NCBI GenBank assembly: GCA_038240605.1
Contig: JBBSDP010000006.1
Span: 58,180 to 122,179, forward strand
Source of the DNA: JBBSDP01 sp038240605
GTDB taxonomy: Bacteria > Planctomycetota > Phycisphaerae > Tepidisphaerales > Tepidisphaeraceae
Direction: 5' to 3'
DNA length: 64,000 nucleotides
A program made the position numbers and the translations under genes. A model generated the notes under the pieces. That model was given only the letters and a program-made list of their open reading frames with translations. It did not search any database and had not been told where the DNA came from. Every line of letters starts with the position of its first letter. Position 1 is the stretch's first letter. Shown here one piece after another: positions 7,982 through 16,523 of this stretch.

Positions 7982-8421
7982 GAGACATAAACGTTGCCGG
8001 CGGCGTCGCAGTGGGGCTCGCAGTCGCTATAGCTGCCGACGCCGAAGTCAAAGTGAGCTTGGTCGGCAGGGCCGTCCCGCCAGCCGCGAATGCCCTCACC
8101 GGCGAACAGGCGGGCTTGGCCGTCCTGCACCCGAATGAGGACGCAGTTATTCTGGTCGATCTGGTAATAGCTGCTGTCGGGGCCGAAGCAGGCGCTCTTT
8201 TCGCCTTCCCAGCTTTTAAGTGCCTGCCGCGCTGGCCCGCCAAGCCCGCCGGCGAGCGAGGGTCGCAGAAACGCGAAATGTTCGCAGCCCGTCACGCGAG
8301 CGGCAGGCTGCGTGGACGGGGCGGCAATCGCGCTCCCGGTGAGGACGTTGGGCGCGAGGGCAGATACCCACACGAAGAACAACCGCCGTCCTGCCTTGAG
8401 ACCACCGCAGCGCAAGTTCAT
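7972..8421 (-). pseudogene. truncated secreted NHL-repeat protein
   Basis: The 149 residues from the ATG at 8421 have a signal-peptide-like N-terminus (residues ~8-35, FFVWVSALAPNVLTGSAIA then APSTQPAA) followed by one NHL/beta-propeller blade: LIRVQDGQARLFAGEG, GWRDGPADQAHFDF and DAAGNVYVSTY. Complete NHL proteins of this sort have about six blades and 300 or more residues. Here the frame stops inside the tandem repeat at 7951-7981, exactly after the first G-N-V-Y-V strand, so the gene has lost its 3' part. The remaining text suggests a once-secreted propeller protein. Confidence 0.6.
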
Positions 8422-8691
8422 TAAGACGTCTCCAAGATTTCCCACGATTTGCAGCCGAGATGATAGAGGCCAAAGACCAAACATTCGCTTCTTAATTCTC
8501 GGTCGCACCGTTCGACGGCCAAACACGCGATGCGTTCTGCTTAATACATTTAAACGGTTACAACCGCTCCTCCCCGTCGAGAACACCAAACACGCGCACG
8601 AGCGATCTTGGCTTCGAGACTGGGGTCGATCAAGGTGGCTGGATTTGGGGATCGGACCAAGGCAGAGGTCCGATCACTGCCGAAGCAAGAA

Positions 8692-9822
8692 TTACTTCTG
8701 ATACAGCGGCAAGTATCGATACGGGACGCAGAGCGCGAGGCAGGCCATGGAGGTCTGGTATCCCGGCCCGGCGTCCTGTTCCTGGCCTCCGCCGGCCGTG
8801 AAGGTGCCGTCCGGCTGCTGCTTGGCAAGCAGCGCATCGACCAGCTTGGGGTAAAGCGTCGCCCAGTACTTATCGCCAAGCTGATTGAGGGCCTGGGCAT
8901 TGTAGTATACGGCGTAGTAGTAAAACTCCATGTTGGGGTTGTCGGGCGGGTTGGCGATCAACCAGTCGCCGGCGGCCTTGGCTTCGGCTGAATTGTGCTG
9001 GCCGAGCAGCTCCATCGCGAGGATGCCGGTGCCGGTCCGCGCCTGGTTGGGCGCGCCGCCCGGCTGGTATCCGAAGCCGCCGGTCGGGACGGCACTGCGC
9101 TTCACATAGGCCAACCCCGCCTCCAGCGCGCTCTTCGGCACGGCGGCACCACAGTTGGCGGCGCCGCGCAAGGCCATGAGCTGCCAGCCCGTGCAGGACA
9201 GGTCCGAGTCGGGCGCTTCGGTCGTGTAACGCCAGCCCCCTTCGTATACCGGCTGAGACTTCTTCCCGGGCCGCTGCGCGTCGAGGATGAGTTTGACGGA
9301 CTTGGACAACGCCCGCTCGATGCGGGTGCGGTGCGCGTCGTCCACCATTCCAAATGCTTCAGAGAGCATCACGGTGCTGATGCCGTGCTCGTACATCACG
9401 GCGTTGCCGCCCTGCGCCTTGGAGAGGACGCCGGTTTCCTGCTGGGCATCGAGCACGTAGTCGATGCTCTTGTAGAGCATGTCCCCGTACGGCCCCTGGC
9501 CCGGCACGTGACCGCGGGCGAGGAAGGCCATGACGGCGAGGGACGGCACCGCCGTCGTCGAGCCGCCGCCGGCCTGCCAGGTCCCATCCGGCTTCTGGTT
9601 GTCCTTGAGCCAGTTAAGGGCCTTATCGACCGCTTCGCGCGCCTTGGGGGAAACCGTTTCGTCCTGATCGGCCCGGGCGGACGGCGCGAGCGCATTACCG
9701 CGTCCTCGGCCGTCACCGGCCACAATGCAGGGTCCGAGGATGAACGAAGCAGCGGCGGCAAGCATCAGCGCGCGACGGCGCAGGGGATCGCAGAATACGG
9801 CGAGGGAATTTCGCGTGATCAT
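8692..9822 (-). CDS. secreted prenyltransferase/squalene-oxidase repeat protein
   Basis: A 376-aa protein whose start at 9822 (MITRNSLAVF) has GGAG six bases upstream. Residues ~15-35 are a signal peptide or anchor (RRRALMLAAAASFILGPC). The rest has repeated alpha-alpha-barrel units: LNWLKDNQKPDGTW, VYEGGWRYTTEAPDSDLSCTGWQLMAL, GGFGYQPGG and LLAKQQPDGTF, the DGxW/GGW pattern of terpene cyclase and prenyltransferase repeats. The DxDD motif of squalene-hopene cyclases is absent (SDLSCTGW is found instead), so it is probably not a cyclase; planctomycetes have many such exported proteins of unknown role. It is transcribed alone. Confidence 0.8.
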   Translation of the reverse strand: MITRNSLAVFCDPLRRRALMLAAAASFILGPCIVAGDGRGRGNALAPSARADQDETVSPKAREAVDKALNWLKDNQKPDGTWQAGGGSTTAVPSLAVMAFLARGHVPGQGPYGDMLYKSIDYVLDAQQETGVLSKAQGGNAVMYEHGISTVMLSEAFGMVDDAHRTRIERALSKSVKLILDAQRPGKKSQPVYEGGWRYTTEAPDSDLSCTGWQLMALRGAANCGAAVPKSALEAGLAYVKRSAVPTGGFGYQPGGAPNQARTGTGILAMELLGQHNSAEAKAAGDWLIANPPDNPNMEFYYYAVYYNAQALNQLGDKYWATLYPKLVDALLAKQQPDGTFTAGGGQEQDAGPGYQTSMACLALCVPYRYLPLYQK

Positions 9823-10231
9823 GAGTGGCTCCGGCAAGGCGGCGACGGTGAGTCCCTGAAGGACGCACCGTCAATGGGTTGCAGTTTGCACCCTTCATAC
9901 TGTCAGTCGCCTTGTGGGTTGAAAGGCCGGACGTGGAACCAGCACCATCCGCGTCGTCAGCAACTCCGATTAACGGCCAAGTTCGCCCAACGCGCTGCTG
10001 TAGCTGATCGATTCATTGGCCGTCACGAAAGGCTCCTTTAACAGGTCCTGGCGAGCACGACTCGATTCTAGCCTGAATCCGACCGAGACGTGGCTGACCT
10101 GGGCGAACTATTCGCTTACCTGATCGTCCTATTCAGACACCCGTGCGTTGGAGCGGAACAGGAGCTTTGCTTCCCCGCCTGCCATGGCTCGTGTAGAGTC
10201 CCCGCACTTTTCGTTTCCGACAGGAGCTATT
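9823..10231. other. divergent intergenic region
   Basis: About 400 bp between the divergent prenyltransferase-repeat and parvulin genes. No convincing frame, hairpin or promoter consensus was recognised; it must hold promoters for both genes. Confidence 0.5.
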
Positions 10232-11284
10232 TTGCTGAAGCATCGTTCACTGCGTTACACGTTGATCCTGGCCGTCACGGTTGTCGTCTGCCTGCCGCTG
10301 GTTGGCCAGGTAGTCAGGAAGTCAGCCAACCGCTCTGCCGACGAGTCCCGCACCGCGGCTGCCGCCGAAGACGGAAATACCAATCCCGTGCCCGAGCCGC
10401 TCGCCCCTCCGGCCACGCGACCGACCAGCCGGCCAACGTCGGTTGACCCGGCCAGGATTGTCTTGAAGGTCGGTGACGAAAAGATCACCGCCGGCGAGTT
10501 TGAAGGATTCGTCGCAGACCTGCCGCCGCAGCGCGCGGCGCAGGTCCTGGCGCGTCCGGACGGCCGGCGCCGGCTGGCCGAGCAGATCGTCATGCTCAAG
10601 GTCGTGGCCGACGAGGCGCAGCGTCGCATGGCCGAGGCCGCGCCGCGCGATCGCCTCACGTACCAGCAGGCTCTCATGCAGGCGATGACGAACCTGCTGG
10701 CGGCGGACACGGTGGAGGACCAGAAGTTCTTCAACAGCCATCGGACCTATTTCGACAAGCTCAAGGCGCGTCACATCCTGATCGCGACCGACGATTCGGT
10801 CGTCCCCGGCAAGAAGCTGAGCGACGACGAGGCGCGTACCAAGGCACAATTGCTGAAGAAGCGCCTGGACCAGGGCGAGGACTTCGCCAAGCTGGCCAAG
10901 GCTGAATCCGATGACGTTCGCTCCGGCGCCGAGGGGGGCGACCTCGGCTCCGTCTACCGCGGCATGATGGTCCCGCCGTTCGAGCAGGCCCTGTTCGCAT
11001 TGAAAAAGGGGGAGATCAGCGAGCCCGTGCGGACGCCGTTCGGCTACCACATTATCCAATTGCTCGACAAGGAAACCTCGACATACGACCAGGCCCGCGA
11101 GAAGGTGGTGCAAAAGCGATTCGAGACGCTTCTGGAAGACTTGAAGGCCAGACAGCCTGCCGACCTGGACGAGGTGTATTTCGGCAAGGCGCCCGTCGCA
11201 CCGACGACGCAGCCGACCACTCAGCCAGCCACGAAACCGGCTTCGACGCAAGCTATCGCCCCGACGCCGTCCGTGGCCAAGTGA
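10232..11284 (+). CDS. parvulin-type peptidyl-prolyl cis-trans isomerase
   Basis: The TTG at 10232 is chosen because AGGAG lies five bases upstream and the first residues then form a signal anchor (YTLILAVTVVVCLPLVGQVV). A Pro/Thr-rich linker follows (PPATRPTSRPTS), then a SurA/PrsA-like helical N-domain from ILKVGDEKITAGEF to ~residue 160, and a rotamase domain beginning KARHILIATDD and running through GGDLGSVYRGMMVPPFEQALFAL to TPFGYHIIQLLDK. The C-terminus is low-complexity TTQPTTQPATKP. It should fold exported proteins in the periplasm or at the outer face of the membrane. ATG codons at 10148 and 10184 are alternatives. Confidence 0.85.
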   Translation: MLKHRSLRYTLILAVTVVVCLPLVGQVVRKSANRSADESRTAAAAEDGNTNPVPEPLAPPATRPTSRPTSVDPARIVLKVGDEKITAGEFEGFVADLPPQRAAQVLARPDGRRRLAEQIVMLKVVADEAQRRMAEAAPRDRLTYQQALMQAMTNLLAADTVEDQKFFNSHRTYFDKLKARHILIATDDSVVPGKKLSDDEARTKAQLLKKRLDQGEDFAKLAKAESDDVRSGAEGGDLGSVYRGMMVPPFEQALFALKKGEISEPVRTPFGYHIIQLLDKETSTYDQAREKVVQKRFETLLEDLKARQPADLDEVYFGKAPVAPTTQPTTQPATKPASTQAIAPTPSVAK

Positions 11285-11314
11285 TCGAACGTGCCGGCTG
11301 TTGCGCCGAGCACG

Positions 11315-11872
11315 TCACGGATTGCGTTCCGTCACCAACCAGGGGACATCGGCGACCTGCGCCACGTGATTTGCCCATCGCGCCTGGACAAAGAGCCAGT
11401 CGCTGAGCCGATTGAGGTACGTGATCAGGGCGGGTTCGACCGGTCGGTCCAGTGAGAATGCGACCAGCAGCCTCTCGGACCTGCGGCAGATCGTGCGGGC
11501 CAGGTGAAGCCGCGCGGCCGGTTCAGTTCCCCCGGGGAGGATGAAGTTGCGCAGCGGGGCAAGCCGGGTTTCCGCAGTGTCGATCTGCATCTCCAGTCGT
11601 GTGATGGCAGCTTCATCGAGCGGCGGCAGCGACTTGTTCTGTGGGCTGGCCTCCGGGGTCGCCAGGTGGGCGCCGATCACGAACAGATCGCTCTGAACTT
11701 CACGCAGGCGAAGGAGCAATTCCCCGTCCGCAACAACCGCCGCCAGTCCGATGGCGGCGTTGAGTTCGTCGACGGTGCCGTAGCATTCGATGCGCGGATC
11801 CGACTTGCGCACCCGGCTCCCGCCGATCAGCCCGGTGGAGCCGTCGTCCCCGGTCTTGGTGTAAATCTTCAT
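11315..11872 (-). CDS. pduO: cob(I)alamin adenosyltransferase, PduO type
   Basis: A 185-aa enzyme starting MKIYTKTGDDGSTGLIGGSRV, the nucleotide-binding N-terminus of the PduO/MMAB family, followed by ECYGTVDELNAAIGLA and ending with the conserved ERLLVAF...YLNRLSDWLFVQAR helix. It transfers the adenosyl group of ATP to cob(I)alamin to make coenzyme B12. Length and all main motifs match the family. It is convergent with the parvulin gene and stands alone. Confidence 0.92.
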   Translation of the reverse strand: MKIYTKTGDDGSTGLIGGSRVRKSDPRIECYGTVDELNAAIGLAAVVADGELLLRLREVQSDLFVIGAHLATPEASPQNKSLPPLDEAAITRLEMQIDTAETRLAPLRNFILPGGTEPAARLHLARTICRRSERLLVAFSLDRPVEPALITYLNRLSDWLFVQARWANHVAQVADVPWLVTERNP

Positions 11873-12016
11873 GCGCCGATCATGTACGGGGAGGTTGAGC
11901 CGATCAAGCGAGGATCAACGCAAATGGTTTGCGCGGACGCGTGAACGCGCCGCTCGCACCTCCTCCTCTTTCGCTTTTACTTTTTCTCGTTTCGCCCGTA
12001 GGTTCATCTGCGAATT

Positions 12017-12901
12017 ATGGCATCGATCCCCATTGACGGCGCAGCGCTGGCGGCGACCCTTCGAGAAGAGGTCGCGGCGGGGGTGCGCGCTCTCTCCGAA
12101 AGCGGCCGGCGCGTCCACCTGACCGCGATCCTGATCGGCTCGACCCCGGCGGGGGAGCTTTACGCCGAGCGACAGCGCCAGGCCTGTCAGACGGCCGGCA
12201 TCGACTACGAGCTTCGCACGTTGCCGGCCGACATTTCGCCCCCGGATGTCGAACAAGTGATTCACGGCCTTAACCGCGATCCATCGGTCACCGGCATCAT
12301 GCTGCACTTGCCCCTCCCGAAGCAGCTCGACGCCACGCGTCTCCAATACCAGATCGATCCGGTGAAGGACGTGGAAGGGATCAACCCGGCCAACATTGGA
12401 TACGTCGTCTACGGGCGCACGCTCATCGCGCCCTGCACCGCGCTGGCGGTGATCGAGTTGATCAAGTCGACCGGGGCGTCGTTGCGCGGGGCCGAGGCGG
12501 TCGTGGTGGGCGCCAGCGAAATCGCCGGCAAGCCGATCGCGCTGCTGCTGACCGAGCGCCTCGCCACCGTCACGCTCTGCCACATTGCCACCCACGACCT
12601 GGCCAGTCATACCCGTCGGGCTGAGGTCCTCGTCGTCGCGGTCGGACATCCCGGATTGATCGGCGCCAAGCATCTGCGCGAGGGATCGATCGTCATTGAC
12701 GTCGGCATCAACCGCATCACGGGCGCGGATGGCGTGAAAAAGACGGTGGGCGACGTCGATCCGGAAGCGGTCGCAGCCATCGCCGCCCGCCACACTCCCG
12801 TGCCAGGCGGTGTTGGGCCGATGACGGTCGCCATGCTGTTGAAGAACACGCTCCGCAGCGCCGAACTGCTCGCCCAGCCGAATCGGCCCGCCGGTCCCTG
12901 A
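12017..12901 (+). CDS. folD: FolD-like methylenetetrahydrofolate dehydrogenase with altered active site
   Basis: A 294-aa member of the FolD family by overall length, by the dinucleotide fold (AVVVGASEIAGKPIALLL) and by the ending PVPGGVGPMTVAMLL. In FolD this enzyme interconverts 5,10-methylene-THF, methenyl-THF and 10-formyl-THF. However, the catalytic residues differ: Tyr49 is kept, but the lysine four residues later is Gln53; the Gln of the QLPL motif is His97; and the Asp of KDVDG is Glu120. PCTP reads PCTA, and GRS in the cofactor loop reads GAS. Such changes are expected to remove cyclohydrolase activity, so the product may be a monofunctional dehydrogenase or have a new role. Confidence 0.85.
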   Translation: MASIPIDGAALAATLREEVAAGVRALSESGRRVHLTAILIGSTPAGELYAERQRQACQTAGIDYELRTLPADISPPDVEQVIHGLNRDPSVTGIMLHLPLPKQLDATRLQYQIDPVKDVEGINPANIGYVVYGRTLIAPCTALAVIELIKSTGASLRGAEAVVVGASEIAGKPIALLLTERLATVTLCHIATHDLASHTRRAEVLVVAVGHPGLIGAKHLREGSIVIDVGINRITGADGVKKTVGDVDPEAVAAIAARHTPVPGGVGPMTVAMLLKNTLRSAELLAQPNRPAGP

Positions 12902-12935
12902 ACGCGCGTCGCACGAAGGGCACAGAGGTGGACCG

Positions 12936-13367
12936 ATGCCAGCCCGCCAGATCGTCTTCGATTCCATGACGGCGCTGTCGCTGCTCCTGTGTATCGCCAC
13001 AGCGGCGCTCTGGGCGGCGACGTGGCACTCGATGCGCGGCATCACCCCATTCCATCCGATGCCGGCGCATTTAGAGGTGTGGTCGGCCGGCGGCGTGGTG
13101 GCGCTGGAGCGTGTGGGGCCGGTGACGATTACCACCGACCGGGTAACGATTGTCTACCAGCGGACGCTCCCGGCGGTGCCGCACATGCTGATCTTCGTCG
13201 CCTTTGCGATCCTTCCCGCGTGGTGGTTCCTGGCCTGGCGTCGTCGCCTCCGACGCATGCCTGACGGTTTGTGCCGCAACTGTGGGTATGACCTGCGCAT
13301 GTCAACTGATCGATGCCCCGAATGCGGTAAACCGTCCCCGAAATTGACGCATGAGCAACCGGGGTAA
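12936..13367 (+). CDS. membrane protein with C-terminal zinc ribbon
   Basis: A 143-aa protein with one membrane helix near the start (residues ~9-30, SLLLCIATAALWAATW), a middle ~50-residue extracytoplasmic-looking beta domain (LEVWSAGGVVALERVGPVTI), a second helix (MLIFVAFAILPAWWFLAW), and a C-terminal ribbon CRNCGYDLRMSTDRCPECG. CxxCGYDLR...CPECG is a common planctomycete (Phycisphaerae) signature of unknown function. It is 34 bp after folD on the same strand with AGAGG before the start, so probably the same transcript. Confidence 0.75.
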   Translation: MPARQIVFDSMTALSLLLCIATAALWAATWHSMRGITPFHPMPAHLEVWSAGGVVALERVGPVTITTDRVTIVYQRTLPAVPHMLIFVAFAILPAWWFLAWRRRLRRMPDGLCRNCGYDLRMSTDRCPECGKPSPKLTHEQPG

Positions 13368-13489
13368 ATCTTGGCCGGCGGAGCCGGATTCGCCTTGACC
13401 GGTTATCTTTGTGATTGTGCCGGCGCGTCGCTGCCGTAGAATGAAGCGCTGATCCCCAACAGCGGTCTTCTCACCTTCGGGAGGGTCCC

Positions 13490-15391
13490 ATGAGCCGCCT
13501 CGATCGACACGTTCAGTTCGTTCGTAACAAAATGGCGCTGTCCCTGGTGCTGCGCGGCCTCGCGTGGACGCTGCTTGGCTTTGCCGTGGGTGTGTGGATC
13601 GCGGTGATCGTGGGCAAGCTGGTGCAGGTTCACCTGCCTCGAGAACGCGTCTGGTTTCTGGCGTTTCTGGGCGGCGCTGTCGTCGCCGCCGTGACATGGG
13701 CGATCATCCGCCGGCCCAGCGCGCGCGAGGCAGCGGTAGCGATCGACGAGAAGTTGGCGCTGAAGGAGAAGTTCAGCACCGCGCTCTATGTGCGTCCGAT
13801 GAAAGACCCGTTCGCGGCGGCGGCGGTGCGCGATGCCGAGCGCACGGCCGACAACGTCAGCCTGGCCAAGCGATTTCCCATTGAGCTTCCGATGGTCGGT
13901 ATCACGACCATCGCGGTGGGGCTCGCGGTGTTGCTGACGGCGTGGCTGATGCCGGTCGTCGACCTGTTTGGCGTCCAGGCGGCCCGGCTGAAGAAGGAGC
14001 AGGTCGCCGTTGCCCGCCGGGCGCATGCGGAGCACGCGGTGCGTCAGGCAATCGCGCAGATCGAGGCGACGCCGCGCGCGGTAGCGAACGCCGAGCCACT
14101 CAAGCTGGCCAAGCAGGACCTCTCGGAGATGCTCAAGCGTCCGATCGAGGACCCCGACAAGGCGCAGAAGAAGGCCGAAGCGGCGCTGAAGGAAATCGAA
14201 GCGGTCAAGCAGAAGATCAAGGACAACCAGCGCTACGCCGAAGCACAAAACGAGATGCAGGCGTTCAAGTCGATGTCGATGCCGACGGAGGAGACCGGCC
14301 CCGTCGCGGACGCGGCGCGGAGCATCGCCAAGGGGAACTTCTCCGACGCGGTCGACAACATCCAGGACGCGGTCGATAAGTTCCAGAAGATGGATCCCAA
14401 GGAGCAGGAGAAGGCCGCGCGGCAGATGAACCAGCTCGCTCAGAAGATGCAGCAGATGGCCGAGGATCCCAAGGTGCAGCAGCAGATGCAGCAGAAGCTT
14501 CAGCAGATGGGCGCCAACCCGCAGCAGGCGAAGCAGATGACGAATCTCATGCAGCAGGCTGCCAACGGAAACCAGCAGGCGCAGCAACAGCTCCAGCAGA
14601 TGGCCAAGCAGGTCGCCCAGGCCGCCAACCAGAAACAGGGCGGCAATTCGCAGCAGCAACAACAGGCCGCCCAGCAGATCCAGAACGCCGTCCAGCAGAT
14701 GCAGCAGCAGGCCAACGGGCAGGCGCAGGCACAGCAGATGGCGTCGTCGGCCCAGCAACTGGCCAAGGCGATGCAGGGTGCGGCGCAGCAGGGCGGACAG
14801 CAAGGACAGTCGGGTCAGCAGGGACAGGCGAAGGGTGGCCAGCAGGGACAGCAATCGGCGTCACAGCAGATGGCGCAGGCGGGGCAGTCGATGCAACAGC
14901 AACTCGGTCAATTACAGGCGATGTCGAAGGACGGCCAAGCCGTTGCCGCCGGTCAGCAGGGTGGCCAGAGCGGCCAAAACGGTCAGAACGGCAGACAGGG
15001 TCAGGGTGGCCAGAACGGACAGAACCAGGGCGGACAACAACCCGGCCAGGGCCAGGGGGGTCAGTGGGCCAAGGGGAATCCGAATCAGCAGGGACAGGGT
15101 GGCCAGGGCGGCCCGGCGATGGCGGCTGGCGCGCGGCCGGATGCCCAGGAAGCGCCGTTCGGGGTCAAGCAGGAAGTGACTAGCTATCAAACAGATGAGA
15201 AGGGAAAGATTCTCGCCAGCAGCTTTGTGAAGGCGGGTTCGGTCAAGGGTGATTCCAAGGTTGAATTGTCCAACGATGCCTTGAAGGACTACCAGGAAGC
15301 AACCGACGAAGTGCAGGAAGACCGGATTCCGCGCAACGCGTCGAACGCGGTCAAGGAGTATTTCAAGACCCTCCAGCAAAACGCGAAGTAG
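13490..15391 (+). CDS. Gln/Gly-rich membrane protein of the MoxR/VWA module (DUF4175-like)
   Basis: A 633-aa protein. Three membrane helices lie at residues ~18-42, ~53-72 and ~130-155, separated by a conserved-looking cytoplasmic part (SAREAAVAIDEKLALKEKFSTAL). Residues ~160-300 are a charged coiled coil, and ~300-560 are extremely rich in Gln, Gly, Met and Ala (QQMQQKLQQM, then GGQQGQSGQQGQ). The last ~60 residues return to an ordered domain (DALKDYQEATDEVQEDRIPRN, ending SNAVKEYFKTL). The layout resembles the DUF4175 proteins found next to VWA/MoxR genes. It starts the module that continues to 22.7 kb. Function unknown; inference: a membrane scaffold. Confidence 0.75.
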   Translation: MSRLDRHVQFVRNKMALSLVLRGLAWTLLGFAVGVWIAVIVGKLVQVHLPRERVWFLAFLGGAVVAAVTWAIIRRPSAREAAVAIDEKLALKEKFSTALYVRPMKDPFAAAAVRDAERTADNVSLAKRFPIELPMVGITTIAVGLAVLLTAWLMPVVDLFGVQAARLKKEQVAVARRAHAEHAVRQAIAQIEATPRAVANAEPLKLAKQDLSEMLKRPIEDPDKAQKKAEAALKEIEAVKQKIKDNQRYAEAQNEMQAFKSMSMPTEETGPVADAARSIAKGNFSDAVDNIQDAVDKFQKMDPKEQEKAARQMNQLAQKMQQMAEDPKVQQQMQQKLQQMGANPQQAKQMTNLMQQAANGNQQAQQQLQQMAKQVAQAANQKQGGNSQQQQQAAQQIQNAVQQMQQQANGQAQAQQMASSAQQLAKAMQGAAQQGGQQGQSGQQGQAKGGQQGQQSASQQMAQAGQSMQQQLGQLQAMSKDGQAVAAGQQGGQSGQNGQNGRQGQGGQNGQNQGGQQPGQGQGGQWAKGNPNQQGQGGQGGPAMAAGARPDAQEAPFGVKQEVTSYQTDEKGKILASSFVKAGSVKGDSKVELSNDALKDYQEATDEVQEDRIPRNASNAVKEYFKTLQQNAK

Positions 15392-15506
15392 GCGCGCCAC
15401 GCGCGATTGAATCAGATGCCGTCGCGAGGGATTCGATGAAGTTTGCGAACGACCTGGCGGCGTCGCACCGTTACCCCCGGCACCTGAAGGGCTAAGTCCG
15501 CAACCA

Positions 15507-16436
15507 ATGCAAAGGGCGTGGATCAACGTTGCGGGACTGGCCGAACTGGCGATCGCCCTTGGACTCGGATGCCTCGCCGGCTGCTCCGATCCAAAACAGC
15601 CCGAGGCGATCTGGTGCAAGACCGGCGTGGGGCCGTGCGAGGTCGTTTATCCGCGGGCGATCAGTTACGACCGGGCGGACGATTCGTTTTTCATCATCGA
15701 TCGCGTTGCCCGCGTGCAGCACCTGAGCCGTGACGGAACGTTCCTCAACGCCTGGCAGATGCCGCAGTGGCAATACGGAAAGCCGGTCGGCGTCGCGTCT
15801 GGCCCCGACGGCAACTTGTGGGTCCCCGATACGCACTACCATCGCGTGATTGTCTACAGCCCGCAGGGGAAAATCCTTCACAAGTGGGGCGGCGAAGGAA
15901 AAGGCCCGGGTCAGTTCATTTATCCGACCGATGTCGCCTTCGACGAGAAGGGCCACGTCTTCGTCAGCGAATATGGCGACAACGACCGCATCCAGGTCTT
16001 CGATGGTCCGGGCGGAAAAGTCCTCTACCAGTTCGGGAAGTTCGGCGCCGGCGCCGGCGAGTTCTCGCGGCCGCAGTCGATGGTCATCGACCGGGGGCTG
16101 GTGTACGTTACCGACGCCTGCAACCATCGCATCGCGGTCTTCACGACGGCCGGCGCGTTCGTGCGGAACATGGGTTCGGTCGGCTCAGGTCCGGGACAAT
16201 TCCGATTCCCGTACGGGCTGGATCAGGACCGCGAGGGGCACCTGATCGTCTGCGAGTTCGGCAACAACCGGGTACAGATGATCGACAAGGAAAGCGGCCG
16301 GGGCATCAAGACCTGGGGCGGCGGTGGTCGGGAGCCGGGACAACTCGCCTATCCGTGGGGCGTCGCGGTCGATAAGCACAACCGCGTGGTCGTCGTGGAC
16401 GCGGGGAACAATCGGCTTCAGGTGTTTGAATTTTGA
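15507..16436 (+). CDS. NHL-repeat (6-bladed beta-propeller) lipoprotein
   Basis: A 309-aa protein with a lipoprotein signal ending LAGC at Cys26. The mature part is a full six-bladed NHL propeller: repeated GxxxxPxGVAxxxDGNLWVxDxxxxRxxVY-type units, for example YPTDVAFDEKGHVFVSEYGD, RPQSMVIDRGLVYVTDACNH and YPWGVAVDKHNRVVVVDAGN. Such propellers bind proteins or glycans at the outer face of the cell. It sits between the Gln-rich membrane gene and the VWA gene and is 87 bp before the latter, so it may be part of the same complex. Confidence 0.85.
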   Translation: MQRAWINVAGLAELAIALGLGCLAGCSDPKQPEAIWCKTGVGPCEVVYPRAISYDRADDSFFIIDRVARVQHLSRDGTFLNAWQMPQWQYGKPVGVASGPDGNLWVPDTHYHRVIVYSPQGKILHKWGGEGKGPGQFIYPTDVAFDEKGHVFVSEYGDNDRIQVFDGPGGKVLYQFGKFGAGAGEFSRPQSMVIDRGLVYVTDACNHRIAVFTTAGAFVRNMGSVGSGPGQFRFPYGLDQDREGHLIVCEFGNNRVQMIDKESGRGIKTWGGGGREPGQLAYPWGVAVDKHNRVVVVDAGNNRLQVFEF

Positions 16437-16439
16437 ATT

Positions 16440-16494
16440 GTGGTCCGTGGTCCGTGGTCCGTGGTCCGTGGTCAGTTGTCAGTTCTCAGTTGTG
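16440..16494. repeat. heptamer tandem repeat (GTGGTCC)4 with degenerate tail
   Basis: Four perfect copies of the heptamer GTGGTCC/GGTCCGT are followed by GTGGTCAGTTGTCAGTTCTCAGTTG, a degenerate continuation with a similar period. It starts four bases after the NHL gene and ends about 30 bp before the VWA gene start, where copy-number change would alter spacing. Confidence 0.85.
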
Positions 16495-16523
16495 CGTAGC
16501 GAGGGCGCGGCGCGAGTTGGCGG

